The notes: generated by a model not told the origin, from the sequence alone. 64,000 nucleotides of DNA from Chitinimonas sp. BJYL2 (GCF_027257935.1 NZ_JANZKW010000001.1:992001-1056000); one strand, 5' to 3'. Shown: positions 37,906-47,607, counted from the stretch's first letter. Translations and numbers: made by a program.

Positions 37906-39192
37906 TCAGGGGCGTTCGACGATGGCGGCAATGCCCATGCCGCCTGCGGTGCAGATCGAGATCAGCACGCGGCCGCTACCCTTTTGCGCCAGCAGTTTGG
38001 CGGCCACGCCGAGGATGCGTGTGCCGGTGGCAGCAAACGGATGGCCCACGGCCAGCGAGCTGCCCATCACATTGGTCTTGGCTGGGTCGATGCTGCCCAG
38101 CGGGGCAGAGAGGCCGAGGCGTTTCTGGCAGTAGTCGGCAGATTCCCAGGCGCGCAGCGTACACAGCACCTGGGCGGCGAAGGCTTCGTGGATTTCGTAG
38201 TAGTCGAAGTCTTGCAGGCTCAGGCCTGTGTCGGCCAGCAGGCGGGCGACGGCCACCGTCGGGGCCATCAGCAGGCCTTCGCCGGCGATGAAGTCGACCG
38301 AGGCTGTGCGCACATGGGTCAGGTAGGCCTGCACGGGCAGGCCGCGCTCGGCGGCCCAGGCGTCCGAGCCCAGCAGCACGGCCGATGCGCCATCGGTCAG
38401 CGGCGTGCTGTTGCCGGCCGTAAGTGTGCCCTGGCCCGAATCGCGGTCGAACGCGGGCTTGAGCGTGGCCAGCTTTTCGAGCGTGGAATCGGCGCGCAGA
38501 TGGTTGTCGCGGTTCACGCCGGCGAACGGCACGATCAGATCGTTGAAAAAGCCGCTTTCATAGGCCTTGGCGGCCTTCATGTGGCTGTCGAAGGCGAGCT
38601 TGTCCTGATCGGCGCGGGCGATGCCCCATTGCTTGGCCATGATCTCGGTATGCTGGCCCATCGACATTTTCGTGCGCGGTTCCCCGGCGTTCGGTGCAAA
38701 TGGCTTCAGTTCACCGAGGCCAAAGCCCTTGAAGGCAGCAAGCCGCTGGCCCAGGGTCTTGGCTTGCGAGAGTTTGACCAGGCGCTGCGCAAAGCGGCGC
38801 TGGAACACGATGGGTGCGTCGGAGGTGGTGTCGGTCCCGGCGGCGATGGCGCTGTCGATCTGCCCCAGCGCGATCTTGCCGGCCAGTTGCGCGGCGGCTT
38901 GCAGGCTGGTGCCGCAGGCCATCTGCACGGTGTAGGCGGTGCTCAGTGGCGACAGCTTGGTCGACAGCACGGCTTCACGCGTGAGGTTCCAGTCCTTGCT
39001 GTGCGAGATGACCGCCCCCGCGCCGACTTCGCCGATTTCCACGCCGGCCAGATTGCAGCGATCAGCCAGACCGTTGATGGCCCCGGCCAGCATGTCCAGA
39101 TTGGTCTGCTCGGCATACAGGGTATTGGAACGGCAAAACGGAATGCGGCTGGCGCCGAGGATGGCGACGCGGCGTGCGTTGGCTTGGTACAT
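37906..39192 (-). CDS. Thiolase (acetyl-CoA C-acyltransferase, FadI-like)
   Basis: Condenses or cleaves acyl-CoA with CoA. 428 residues from ATG 39192. The catalytic nucleophile lies in MACGTSLQAA, the base His in IHEAFAAQ, and the second Cys in CTAGGMGIA. The length of about 430 and the start RRVAILGASRIPF suit the FadI (anaerobic beta-oxidation type) branch rather than the 390-residue AtoB type. No paired FadJ/FadB lies in this window. Confidence 0.93.
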   Translation of the reverse strand: MYQANARRVAILGASRIPFCRSNTLYAEQTNLDMLAGAINGLADRCNLAGVEIGEVGAGAVISHSKDWNLTREAVLSTKLSPLSTAYTVQMACGTSLQAAAQLAGKIALGQIDSAIAAGTDTTSDAPIVFQRRFAQRLVKLSQAKTLGQRLAAFKGFGLGELKPFAPNAGEPRTKMSMGQHTEIMAKQWGIARADQDKLAFDSHMKAAKAYESGFFNDLIVPFAGVNRDNHLRADSTLEKLATLKPAFDRDSGQGTLTAGNSTPLTDGASAVLLGSDAWAAERGLPVQAYLTHVRTASVDFIAGEGLLMAPTVAVARLLADTGLSLQDFDYYEIHEAFAAQVLCTLRAWESADYCQKRLGLSAPLGSIDPAKTNVMGSSLAVGHPFAATGTRILGVAAKLLAQKGSGRVLISICTAGGMGIAAIVERP

Positions 39193-39258
39193 GGAAGTCT
39201 CCCGGCGCAAAGTCGCAGTGTAGCGTGAAGCCGTCGGGGTGGTGTTACAGCGGGAGAG

Positions 39259-39332
39259 TGGAGCGGGCGATGGGAATCGAACCCACGGCTCTAGCTTGGG
39301 AAGCTAGGGTATTGCCATTATACGACGCCCGC
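39259..39332 (-). tRNA. tRNA-Gly (anticodon CCC)
   Basis: Cloverleaf on the minus strand: acceptor GCGGGCG/CGCCCGC with discriminator T, D arm GTAT/ATAC, anticodon stem CTAGC/GCTAG with loop TTCCCAA, T arm GTGGG-TTCGATT-CCCAT, and genome-encoded CCA. 74 nt including CCA. The loop position places CCC as anticodon, reading GGG codons. Confidence 0.96.
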
Positions 39333-39384
39333 TCGGACGTCCAGATTCTAGTCCAGATGGCCGCTCGGGGCCAAGCGCCAGCGC

Positions 39385-40875
39385 TCAGAGTGCACGGCGG
39401 TACTGGATGGCTTCGGCCAGATGCGAGGCGAGGATCAGCTCGCTATCGGCCAGATCGGCAATCGTGCGGGCTACGCGCAGGATGCGGTGGTAAGCGCGGG
39501 CTGAGAGATCCAGCCGGGTCATGGCCGTGTGCATCAGCTGCTGGCCGGCGCTGTCGAGGTATGCATGGCTATCAAGATCACGGCTGCCAAGGCGGGCGTT
39601 GTCGCAGCCTTGCCGGGCCAGCTGGCGTGCGCGTGCGGTGGTGGTACGGGCGCGGATGGCGGCACTGGATTCGCTCTGAACCGGAGTGCTCAGTTCGAGT
39701 TGCGAGACGGCGGGCACCTCGATGATCAGGTCGATGCGATCCAGAAACGGCCCCGACAGCTTGCCCTTGTAGCGGCTCACCTGATCGGGCGTGCAGCGGC
39801 AGCGGCCGTTGGGGTGGCCGGCATAGCCGCAGGGGCACGGGTTCATCGCAGCGACGAGCTGGAAGGCGGCCGGGAACTCCGCCTGACGTGCCGCGCGCGA
39901 GATGGTGATGCGGCGGTTTTCCAGCGGTTCGCGCAGCACTTCGAGCACTTTTCTGTCGAATTCGGGCAGCTCGTCCAGAAACAGCACGCCGCCGTGGGCG
40001 AGGCTGATCTCGCCGGGTCGCGGGTCGGAGCCGCCACCCACTAGCGCGACCGACGAAGCGGTGTGATGCGGCTGTCGATAAGGGCGTTGGCCGAATCGTG
40101 CCGGGTCAAACCCTTGCGAGCCCAGCGATTGCAAGGCCGCGGCTTCGAGCGCTTCGGCTTGCGCCATGGGCGGCAGCAAGCCGGGCAGACGGCTGGCCAG
40201 CATGGATTTACCGGTGCCTGGCGGGCCCACCATCAACAGCGAGTGCGCGCCCGCTGCGGCGATTTCGAGCGCGCGTTTGGCGGGGAGCTGGCCTTTGACA
40301 TCGGCCAGATCGGGGTAGCCGGCAGGGGCATCGCAGGGTGGGGCCTCGGCCCTCGCCAGTGCGGTGTGACCAGCCAGATGGGCACAGACGGCGTTGAGAC
40401 TGTCGGCGCCATATACGGCGGTCTCGGCAATCAATGCGGCTTCAGCTGCATTGGCGCTGGGCACGATGAAGGCGCGGCCCGCCCGGCTGGCGGCCAGCGA
40501 CATGGCCAGCGCGCCACGTACCGGGCGTAGCTCGCCGGTCAGTGCCAGCTCGCCCGCAAATTCATAGTCTGCCAATGCCGCCATCGGCAGCTGATCGCTG
40601 GCCGCGAGGATGCCCAGCGCAATCGCCAGATCGAAGCGGCCGCTCTCCTTGGGCAGGTCGGCCGGGGCCAGATTCACCGTGATGCGTCGTGCCGGGAAAT
40701 CGTAGCGCGCCGTCTGGATCGCCGCGCGGACACGGTCGCGGGCTTCCTTGACCTCGGTATCGGGCAGGCCAACGATGTTGAACGCCGGCAGGCCATTGGC
40801 AAGGTGCGCTTCGACGACGACTTCGGGTGCGGCAACGCCGTTCAGTGCGCGGCTGTAGAGCACGGCCAGCGACAT
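39385..40875 (-). CDS. comM: YifB/ComM family Mg-chelatase-like ATPase
   Basis: AAA+ helicase that promotes branch migration during natural transformation in Vibrio and Haemophilus homologues. 496 residues. The N-terminal ChlI-like domain begins MSLAVLYSRALNGVAAPEVVVEAHL and has GLPDTEVKEARDRVRAA. Walker A is GPPGTGKSMLASRLPGL, Walker B is GGVLFLDELPEF, and a four-Cys region CPCGYAGHPNGRCRC lies between. The C-terminal helical domain has the conserved LSARAYHRILRVARTIADL. Intact, so natural competence is possible. Confidence 0.94.
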   Translation of the reverse strand: MSLAVLYSRALNGVAAPEVVVEAHLANGLPAFNIVGLPDTEVKEARDRVRAAIQTARYDFPARRITVNLAPADLPKESGRFDLAIALGILAASDQLPMAALADYEFAGELALTGELRPVRGALAMSLAASRAGRAFIVPSANAAEAALIAETAVYGADSLNAVCAHLAGHTALARAEAPPCDAPAGYPDLADVKGQLPAKRALEIAAAGAHSLLMVGPPGTGKSMLASRLPGLLPPMAQAEALEAAALQSLGSQGFDPARFGQRPYRQPHHTASSVALVGGGSDPRPGEISLAHGGVLFLDELPEFDRKVLEVLREPLENRRITISRAARQAEFPAAFQLVAAMNPCPCGYAGHPNGRCRCTPDQVSRYKGKLSGPFLDRIDLIIEVPAVSQLELSTPVQSESSAAIRARTTTARARQLARQGCDNARLGSRDLDSHAYLDSAGQQLMHTAMTRLDLSARAYHRILRVARTIADLADSELILASHLAEAIQYRRAL

Positions 40876-41003
40876 GCGGATTCCTTGTTCAGGGCGAGTT
40901 GCGGCGGATTACAGCACGCGTACTGGACGGCGGCATCGTCAGTCCGGCGCGGCCGGGGTTGGTAAAGGCCGGTCTTGCCGCTATGTTGGTAAGCCCGACA
41001 TGG

Positions 41004-42062
41004 ATGGTTTCACGTGTTACCCACTACGCCACTCAAGATAACCCTGTGAATAGTCCCTTAGCCCCCACCATTCCTGATCGCCTGCCCGATTTCCGTAATC
41101 TGGGCGTGGTGTTGCGCGTGCTGGTGGGTGTCAACCTGATTGCACTGGCGGTAAGCCTGGCTGGGTCGGATACCTTGCCGGATGGCGGCTCGCGTTTCAT
41201 GGCGGGCGCAGCCCTGCTCGAACCAGCCTTGTTGGTCCTGATGGCGATGCTGGCCGGCCTGCGCGACACCCTGCGCGCGTTGCCCTACACGGCGGGGGCC
41301 TTGCTGGTGCTACTGCTAGCCATGGGTACGGCAGGATTAAGCCACTGGGCGCTGGCCATGCTGTTTCCCACCAATGCTGCAGCCTATGGCCGCACCCTGG
41401 TGATAGCGGCGGCACTGACACTGGTGCTGCTGGGGTATTTCCGCCTGCGCGGCCGGGCGCTCTCGCCCCTGCTCACCGAAGCGCGTTTGCAGGCGCTGCA
41501 GGCTCGCATCCGCCCGCACTTCCTGTTCAACAGCCTCAACGCGGTGCTGAGCCTGATCCGCAGCGAACCGCGCAAGGCCGAGCGCGCACTGGAAGACTTG
41601 GCCGATCTGTTCCGCGTGTTCATGGCCGAGAACCGCGATCTGGTACCGCTGAAGCGCGAGGTGGAACTGGCGCGCCAGTATCTGGGTCTGGAGTCCTTAA
41701 GGCTGGGCGAACGCCTGCGGACCGAATGGCACCTGGAGAACATGCCCGGCGATGCGGCGGTGCCGCCACTGATTCTTCAGCCGTTGCTCGAAAACGCGGT
41801 CTACCATGGAATCGAGCCCTCGATACAGCCGGGGGTGATCGCAATTAATGTGTTTCGCGCAAGGAATGAGTTGCATATCGATATCCGTAACCCCTATTAC
41901 AAAGAGGGGGGACGGCACCACGCCGGCAACAAGATGGCGATGGGCAATATCCGCGAGCGGCTGAGTCTGCACTTTGATGCGGAAGCCAGCCTGAAAACCA
42001 CCGTAGGCAGCGACTATTATCAAGTGCATATCATCGTGCCTTACCGACCAGCGAAATCATGA
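41004..42062 (+). CDS. algZ: Sensor histidine kinase AlgZ/FimS (LytS type)
   Basis: Membrane kinase without a classical H box. 352 residues from ATG 41004. Four hydrophobic helices (about 30-150), then the His_kinase domain RIRPHFLFNSLNAVLSLIRSEPRKAE with the phospho-accepting His in RPHFLFN, and an ATPase part PPLILQPLLENAVYHGIEP. The GTG at 41046 is a possible shorter start. It overlaps algR by ATGA (42059-42062), the fixed AlgZ/AlgR pairing, which in Pseudomonas controls twitching motility and exopolysaccharide. Confidence 0.9.
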   Translation: MVSRVTHYATQDNPVNSPLAPTIPDRLPDFRNLGVVLRVLVGVNLIALAVSLAGSDTLPDGGSRFMAGAALLEPALLVLMAMLAGLRDTLRALPYTAGALLVLLLAMGTAGLSHWALAMLFPTNAAAYGRTLVIAAALTLVLLGYFRLRGRALSPLLTEARLQALQARIRPHFLFNSLNAVLSLIRSEPRKAERALEDLADLFRVFMAENRDLVPLKREVELARQYLGLESLRLGERLRTEWHLENMPGDAAVPPLILQPLLENAVYHGIEPSIQPGVIAINVFRARNELHIDIRNPYYKEGGRHHAGNKMAMGNIRERLSLHFDAEASLKTTVGSDYYQVHIIVPYRPAKS

Positions 42063-42817
42063 CCGCCACGCTCAGACTCTTTCTGGTTGACGACGAGCCG
42101 CTCGCTTTGAGCCGGCTACAGGATCTGCTGGCCGAGTGCCGCCCCAACTATCCGCATGAGGTGGTGGGTACGGCGCAGACCGGCACCGAGGCGGTGGAGA
42201 AGCTGGTGCAGCACCCTGCCGATCTGGTGCTCACCGATATCAACATGCCGGGCATGAACGGGCTGGAGCTGGCGCGCCATCTGGGCCGCCTGCATCACCG
42301 CCCGGCCGTGGTGTTCTGCACGGCGCATGATGAGTTCGCCGTGCAGGCGTTTGAAGTGCACGCGCTCGATTACCTGCTCAAGCCCATCCGTATCGAGCGC
42401 CTGGCTGCCGCGCTGGCACGGGCACGCGAGATGCCCCATGCCAACCACGACACGCTGGCGGCGCTATCGACCAGTGCACGGCGATACTTCAGTGTGGCCG
42501 AGCGTGGCCGGGTGCGGCTGGTGCCGGTGGACGCGGTGCTCTATCTCAAGGCCGAGCTCAAGTATGTGACCCTGAAAACGCGTGAGGCGGAGTTCCTGCT
42601 CGAAGAATCACTGACCCAGCTCGAAACCGAATTCGGCGAGCGCTTCCTGCGTATCCACCGCAACTGCCTGGTGGCCCGCGAGAAGCTGCTGGGCTTTGAA
42701 CGCGACCATGATGAGGGTGAAGGCCACTGGGTGGCCGTGCTGGATGGCTGCGCCGACAAGTTGCCGGTCAGTCGCCGTCAGGCCCATGTGGTGCGCGAGT
42801 TCCGGCGCGCCGGTTAA
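42059..42817 (+). CDS. algR: LytTR response regulator AlgR
   Basis: 252 residues. The receiver domain has the acidic pair in FLVDDEPLAL, the phospho-acceptor Asp in LVLTDINMPGMNGLELA, and YLLKPI with the conserved Lys. The C-terminal LytTR DNA-binding domain starts at about 135 (YFSVAERGRVRLVPVDAVLYLKAELKYV) and has ERFLRIHRNCLV. Translationally coupled to algZ. Confidence 0.94.
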   Translation: MTATLRLFLVDDEPLALSRLQDLLAECRPNYPHEVVGTAQTGTEAVEKLVQHPADLVLTDINMPGMNGLELARHLGRLHHRPAVVFCTAHDEFAVQAFEVHALDYLLKPIRIERLAAALARAREMPHANHDTLAALSTSARRYFSVAERGRVRLVPVDAVLYLKAELKYVTLKTREAEFLLEESLTQLETEFGERFLRIHRNCLVAREKLLGFERDHDEGEGHWVAVLDGCADKLPVSRRQAHVVREFRRAG

Positions 42818-42827
42818 GACGGGTGCA

Positions 42828-43259
42828 TCAAGCGGGGGGGCTCAGCACCTCTGCTGTCAGCCGATCCAGATTCTGTTCATTGGCCGGGGCCACGATATGC
42901 GCGACGCCGCTGGCGACGCGTGGGTCGTCGAATACCTGCACCCAGCGAACCTGTGTACCTGTGCCGCCATCTATCGGAGCCAGTGAGATGGTGAGCCGGT
43001 AGCGCGGCTGCGATACATGCTGGATCACCAAGCGTTCGTTGAGGACGATCTCGGCAAAGCGGCTTTCGTTGGGATAGTGCTTGTTGTCCGGACCGTGCAT
43101 CACATATACCCAGGCGCCTCCGGGCTCGAATTCACAGTGGCTGAACGTGTTGCTGAACCCGGCAGGCCCCCACCAGCGCGCCAGACGTGCAGGGTCGGTA
43201 AAGGCGGCAAACACGGTAGCGGGCGAGGCAGGAATGTCGCGGCGGGTGTCGAAGTGCAT
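42828..43259 (-). CDS. SRPBCC (AHSA1-like) protein
   Basis: 143 residues, START/Bet v1-like fold: TRRDIPASPATVFAAFTDPARLARWWGPAGF at the N-terminus and a terminal RWVQVFDDPRVA segment. The group includes Aha1-like proteins and many small ligand-binding members; no ligand can be assigned. Convergent with algR and 19 bp after an alpha/beta hydrolase gene in the same direction, so probably co-transcribed with it. Confidence 0.85.
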   Translation of the reverse strand: MHFDTRRDIPASPATVFAAFTDPARLARWWGPAGFSNTFSHCEFEPGGAWVYVMHGPDNKHYPNESRFAEIVLNERLVIQHVSQPRYRLTISLAPIDGGTGTQVRWVQVFDDPRVASGVAHIVAPANEQNLDRLTAEVLSPPA

Positions 43260-43278
43260 GGGGGCCTCGCCGCGAGCT

Positions 43279-44253
43279 TCAGTGGCCGCTGACGGCCTCG
43301 GCCGCTTGCAGTGAGTCCAGCGCGGGGGCAGTTTGTGTCAGCCCGGCCAGAAAACGCAGATAAACACGCGCCGTCGCCTCGGGCTTCTCCATCATCGGTA
43401 CATGGCCGCAGGCAGGAATGATGGCAGCCTGCGCGTTGGCAATGCCGGCCTGGAACAGCTTGATCGAGGAGATATCCAGGACACGGTCGTCGTCGCCCCA
43501 AAGAATCAGCGTCGGAGCGCTGATCTGGGGCATGCGCTGATCCAGCCACACACGTTCGGTGAAGATCTCGTGGAACACCGCGTCCTGGTCATCCGATGCG
43601 AGTACGCGCTGGTCGATCTGGTAATCGCGCAGAAAGCCCGGCAGCCAGGGTGGGCGGTGGTAAACGAGCTTGAGCACCCGGTCGAAATCCGCCTCGTTGC
43701 GCACCAGCAGCCAGTTTTCACCGGCCATCGCGGCTTCGTAGAACGGGCTGCGCTTGGGCATATCCACACCCGCCGCGTTGAACAGGGCCAGCGAGGCAAT
43801 CCGCTGCGGATAGGCCGCCGCAAAGGCCGCCGCAAAATAGCCGCCCAGTGAGTTACCGCACAGATGCACCTGTTCCAGATGCAGCATGTCGAAGAAGTCC
43901 TTGAGCCGCGCCACCTGGCGATCCAGCGAATACGATTGGCCCGGCAGGTAGCCGGTCTCGCCGAAACCGGGCAGATCGGGAATCAGGATGCGGAAATCCT
44001 TGCCCAGATGGGGTGTCATCAGCACCCAGTTGTCGCCGTCACCAGCAAAGCCGTGCAGCAACACCATGGGCGGCGCATCACGCCGTCCGGCTTCGTGGTA
44101 GACCAGCTCGAAGCCATCCACGCCGATGGTGTGACGCACATAGCCGGCGCGCTTGCGCAGCAGCGTGATTGTCAGCGTGGCCCAGTGGCGCCAGGTCAGG
44201 CCAATGCCGACGAGGACAACGCCAGCAAGGCCGACGACGAGCCACGGGTTCAT
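43279..44253 (-). CDS. Membrane-anchored alpha/beta hydrolase
   Basis: 324 residues. An N-terminal helix (MNPWLVVGLAGVVLVGIGL) anchors it, then an alpha/beta hydrolase fold: oxyanion loop LLHGFAGDGDNW, nucleophile elbow CGNSLGGYFAAAFAAAYP with Ser, acidic residue in LWGDDDRVLD and the final His in ACGHVPMMEKPE. Esterase or lipase activity is likely; substrate unknown. It diverges from a second hydrolase gene 46 bp away. Confidence 0.88.
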   Translation of the reverse strand: MNPWLVVGLAGVVLVGIGLTWRHWATLTITLLRKRAGYVRHTIGVDGFELVYHEAGRRDAPPMVLLHGFAGDGDNWVLMTPHLGKDFRILIPDLPGFGETGYLPGQSYSLDRQVARLKDFFDMLHLEQVHLCGNSLGGYFAAAFAAAYPQRIASLALFNAAGVDMPKRSPFYEAAMAGENWLLVRNEADFDRVLKLVYHRPPWLPGFLRDYQIDQRVLASDDQDAVFHEIFTERVWLDQRMPQISAPTLILWGDDDRVLDISSIKLFQAGIANAQAAIIPACGHVPMMEKPEATARVYLRFLAGLTQTAPALDSLQAAEAVSGH

Positions 44254-44299
44254 GGTTTACTCTCCACTTCGTTCATTTCCGTATTCTAGCCACGTCCCC

Positions 44300-45238
44300 A
44301 TGCAGATCGATACTTTCACAGCAAGTGATGGTGTGCGTATCACGCGCTACCACTGGCCGGTTGCTGCGCCTCGCCGGCTTGTCGTCATTGCCCATGGCAT
44401 GGCCGAACACGCCGCCCGTTATGATGCGCTGGCCCGCCATCTGAACACGCATGGCTGCAGCGTGTGGGCGCTGGATCACCGGGGCCACGGTGGCAGCGCC
44501 CATGGGCGACCGGGACACTTTGCCGATGCGTCGGGCTGGGACGCCGTGGTGGGCGATCTGATCCGCTTGCTGGAGAACGTCCGCGCCAGCCATCCCGGTG
44601 TGCCCTTGGCCTTGCTGGGCCACAGCATGGGCGCCTTTGTGGCGCGCTCGCTGGTTCTGCAGCGTCCCGGCCTGATGGATGGTTTGATCCTCTCCGCGCC
44701 GGGCTTCCGCCAGGCCAGACTGGCCCGCTGGATGGGGCGCATTGCGGCCTGGGATGCTGGCCGACGCGGTGCGGACCAGCCCTCGTCCTTCTTGCGCAAG
44801 CTGGTGTTCGGCACCTTCAATCTGCGCTTTTTGCCAGCCCGCACCCCATTTGACTGGCTCAGCCGAGATCCGGCCACGGTGGATGCGTATATCGCCGATC
44901 CGCAATGCGGTTTCGATTGCACGCCGCGGCTCTGGCAGGACCTGTTCGAGGCGATTGTGGCCATGGAGGCGCGGGAAGGCAGCTTGGCCACTCTGCTGCC
45001 CGCGAGACTGTCGGTCTGGTTGATGGCCGGCTCGCACGATCCGGTCAGCATGGGTGGCAAGGGCTGCAAACAGCTGGCACAGCACTATGTCGCGCGCGGT
45101 GTGCGCGATGTGTACACCACCATCTACCCCGGCGGCCGCCACGAAATGTTCAACGAAACCAACCGCGACGAGGTCTGGCAGGCGCTGGTGCAATGGCTGG
45201 ATCGGCGCTTTGATGGCAAGGCAGAGGCCGCACCATGA
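44300..45238 (+). CDS. Alpha/beta hydrolase, monoacylglycerol lipase-like
   Basis: 312 residues of the lysophospholipase/MGL group (COG2267). AHGMAEHAARYDALA is the oxyanion block, LGHSMGAFVARSLVL the nucleophile elbow with Ser, AGSHDPVS the Asp region and GGRHEMFNE the terminal His. ATG 44300 gives MQIDTFTASDGVRI and is preferred to longer starts. It overlaps the next acetyltransferase by 4 bp. Confidence 0.9.
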   Translation: MQIDTFTASDGVRITRYHWPVAAPRRLVVIAHGMAEHAARYDALARHLNTHGCSVWALDHRGHGGSAHGRPGHFADASGWDAVVGDLIRLLENVRASHPGVPLALLGHSMGAFVARSLVLQRPGLMDGLILSAPGFRQARLARWMGRIAAWDAGRRGADQPSSFLRKLVFGTFNLRFLPARTPFDWLSRDPATVDAYIADPQCGFDCTPRLWQDLFEAIVAMEAREGSLATLLPARLSVWLMAGSHDPVSMGGKGCKQLAQHYVARGVRDVYTTIYPGGRHEMFNETNRDEVWQALVQWLDRRFDGKAEAAP

Positions 45239-46089
45239 GCGCGCCCAGCCTGCGCACGCTGGAAGGCGTGCCCCTTGCCCAGTTGCACGAGGCCTTCATG
45301 GCCGCGTTCGCCGATTACAGCGAGCCGATACGGATGGATCAGGCCGGTTTTGCCACCTTGCTCCAACGGCGCGGCTTTGACGCGGCCTTGTCGGCCGGTG
45401 CGTTTGCAGGCGAGACGCTGGTGGCGTTCCACCTGATCTGCAAGGGCGAACACGGTGGCCGGCCCTCGGCCTACGACACCGGCACCGGTGTATTGCCGGC
45501 TTGGCGCGGCCAGCGCTTGAGCCAAGCCCTGTTCACCCAACTTCTACCGATCTGGCAAGCCGCGGGTCTCACGCAATGCGTGCTGGAAGTCATCGATACC
45601 AACACGCCGGCACGGCGCAGTTACGAAGCCTGCGGTTTTGCACCCGTGCGCCGCTTTGATTGCTTGACCCTGCCCATCCTGCCACCCGATGCACTGCCTG
45701 CCGGCGTGCAGCTGCGCGAAGTCAGTGCCGCCGCTGTGCCGGCGGCATGCCTGGCTTGGCTGGCGGAAGCCCCTAGCTGGCAGAACAGCCCGGCCTCGCT
45801 GGCGCGCAGCCCGCGACCCTTTGTGCAGCTGCGACAGGAGAGCGACGGCCGGCCGCTGGCCATCGGCGTACTCCATCCCGATACCGGCGATGTGCCGCTG
45901 TTTGCCGTGCGTCCTGAAGCCCGCCGCCTGGGGTTGGGCACCGCCCTGATTGCCAGCCTGCGGGGTCGCTCTACCAAGCCGCTGCGTTTCATCAATCTGA
46001 CCGAGGGCAGCGCTTCGGTGGCTTTGCTGCAAAGGCTCGGGGCGGAAATCAATGCGCGCCAGTTCGAGATGATCTGGCGCTGGGATTGA
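45235..46089 (+). CDS. Double-domain GNAT acetyltransferase
   Basis: 284 residues, two GNAT-like halves. The first (1-150) contains TGVLPAWRGQRLSQALF and YEACGFAPVRRFD; the second (about 150-284) has FAVRPEARRLGLGTALIASL and ends RQFEMIWRWD. The acetyl-CoA loop is present in both halves. Substrate unknown. Overlaps the hydrolase upstream by 4 bp, and its stop meets the convergent photolyase gene. Confidence 0.85.
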   Translation: MSAPSLRTLEGVPLAQLHEAFMAAFADYSEPIRMDQAGFATLLQRRGFDAALSAGAFAGETLVAFHLICKGEHGGRPSAYDTGTGVLPAWRGQRLSQALFTQLLPIWQAAGLTQCVLEVIDTNTPARRSYEACGFAPVRRFDCLTLPILPPDALPAGVQLREVSAAAVPAACLAWLAEAPSWQNSPASLARSPRPFVQLRQESDGRPLAIGVLHPDTGDVPLFAVRPEARRLGLGTALIASLRGRSTKPLRFINLTEGSASVALLQRLGAEINARQFEMIWRWD

Positions 46090-46090
46090 A

Positions 46091-47506
46091 TCAGCCGCGC
46101 TTGAACAACGCCAGCGCCAGCTCGCGCTGCACGGCGTGGTCCACTACCGGCTCGGGATAGTCCACCCCCAGCCGCACGCCGGCGCCGGCCAGCTCGATCG
46201 GTCGGGCCAGCCATGGCGCATGCAGCGCCTTGGTGGGCAGCTTGGCCAGTTCGGGCACATAGCGGCGGATGAACTTGCCCTCGGCGTCGAACTTTTCACT
46301 CTGGCTGACCGGGTTGAAGATGCGGAAGTACGGCTGTGCATCGCAACCTGTGCTCGCGGCCCATTGCCAGCCGCCGTTGTTGGCGGCTAGATCAAAGTCG
46401 ATCAGCTTTTCGGCAAAGTAGCGCTCGCCCCAGCGCCAATCAATCAGCAGATCCTTGACCAGAAAACTCGCCGCCACCATGCGCAGGCGGTTGTGCATGA
46501 AGCCGGTCTGGTTCATCTGCCGCATGGCGGCATCGACGATCGGGTAACCCGTGCGGCCCTCGCACCAGGCGGCGAAGAGGTCCTCGTTGTTGGGGAAGGG
46601 CAGTGCCTCGTATTCGGGCTTGAAGGCGTGTTCGACCACATCGGGCCGGTGGTAAAGGATCTGGTGATAGAAGTCGCGCCAGATCAGCTCGCCCAGCCAG
46701 CCCAGGCTCCCGGCAGTCTGACGATCCCAAGCCGCACTGGCCAGCTGGCGGATCGAGGTCGTACCAAAACGCAGATGTACCGAGAGATACGACACGCCCT
46801 TGATTGCCGGGTAGTCGCGTGCGTCCTTGTAGCGGTCGATGCGATCGCAAAAGTCTTCGAAAAGCGCCGATGCACCTTCCGGCCCCGGCTGCACGCCCAG
46901 CGCCAGCAGATTGGTGCGTGCAAAGCCCAGTGCTTCCAGGCTGGGCAGAGGTTCGGGCACGCGCTTGGCTAAAGCGTCCAGATAGCGCTCCACCGGGTAG
47001 CTGCGCAGATAGAACGGGCTCAGCTGCTTGTACCAGGCGTTCTTGTACGGCGTGTACACGCTGAAATAGCGGCCGGCCTGGGTCAGCACCTCGTCGCGCT
47101 CGAAGATGACCTGGTCTTTGAAGGTGTGGAAATCGATACCCTGTGCTGCCAGTGCGGCTTGGACCTGTGCATCGCGCGCGATGGCGGCGGGCTCGTAATC
47201 GTGATTGGTGTACACCGCCTGCGCGCCCAGTTCGCGCGCCAGTTGCGGCAAGGCCTCGGCCGCCACGGCGTGGCGCACGAGCAGATCGCTGCCGCGAGCC
47301 TGCAACTGTCGCTTGAGCGCGTCTATCGTTTCCCAGATGAACTCCACGCGCCGGTCGGCACGCGGCAAGGCATCGAGAATGGCACGATCAAACACGAAGA
47401 CCGGGATGACGGCAGCAGACTGCTTGAGCGCATGAAACAGCGCAGCATGGTCGTGCAGGCGCAGGTCGCGGCGCAGCCAGACCAGGGCAGTGGTGTAATG
47501 CGGCAT
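46091..47506 (-). CDS. phrB: Deoxyribodipyrimidine photolyase
   Basis: Blue-light repair of cyclobutane pyrimidine dimers. 471 residues from ATG 47506. The N-terminal antenna-binding domain begins TALVWLRRDLRLHDHAAL; the FAD domain has TGYPIVDAAMRQMNQTGFMHNRLRM, WRWGERYFAEKLIDFDLAANNGGWQW and ASTGCDAQPYFRIFNP. The upstream ATG 47533 is possible, but the family start fits 47506. Divergent from yqgE. Confidence 0.95.
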   Translation of the reverse strand: MPHYTTALVWLRRDLRLHDHAALFHALKQSAAVIPVFVFDRAILDALPRADRRVEFIWETIDALKRQLQARGSDLLVRHAVAAEALPQLARELGAQAVYTNHDYEPAAIARDAQVQAALAAQGIDFHTFKDQVIFERDEVLTQAGRYFSVYTPYKNAWYKQLSPFYLRSYPVERYLDALAKRVPEPLPSLEALGFARTNLLALGVQPGPEGASALFEDFCDRIDRYKDARDYPAIKGVSYLSVHLRFGTTSIRQLASAAWDRQTAGSLGWLGELIWRDFYHQILYHRPDVVEHAFKPEYEALPFPNNEDLFAAWCEGRTGYPIVDAAMRQMNQTGFMHNRLRMVAASFLVKDLLIDWRWGERYFAEKLIDFDLAANNGGWQWAASTGCDAQPYFRIFNPVSQSEKFDAEGKFIRRYVPELAKLPTKALHAPWLARPIELAGAGVRLGVDYPEPVVDHAVQRELALALFKRG

Positions 47507-47607
47507 GGTGTGTCCATGTTTTGTACGGTTCATTTAGTTTAACCCGCCCGGGTCGGTCGCGCAGCACAGCCCGGCAGGCGGCAAACACGTATGCGATAAT
47601 TCCCCTT

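Noticed and set aside
41007-41020. GTTTCACGTGTTAC, parS-like
   Set aside because: Only the left half matches; it falls at the algZ start region and lacks symmetry.
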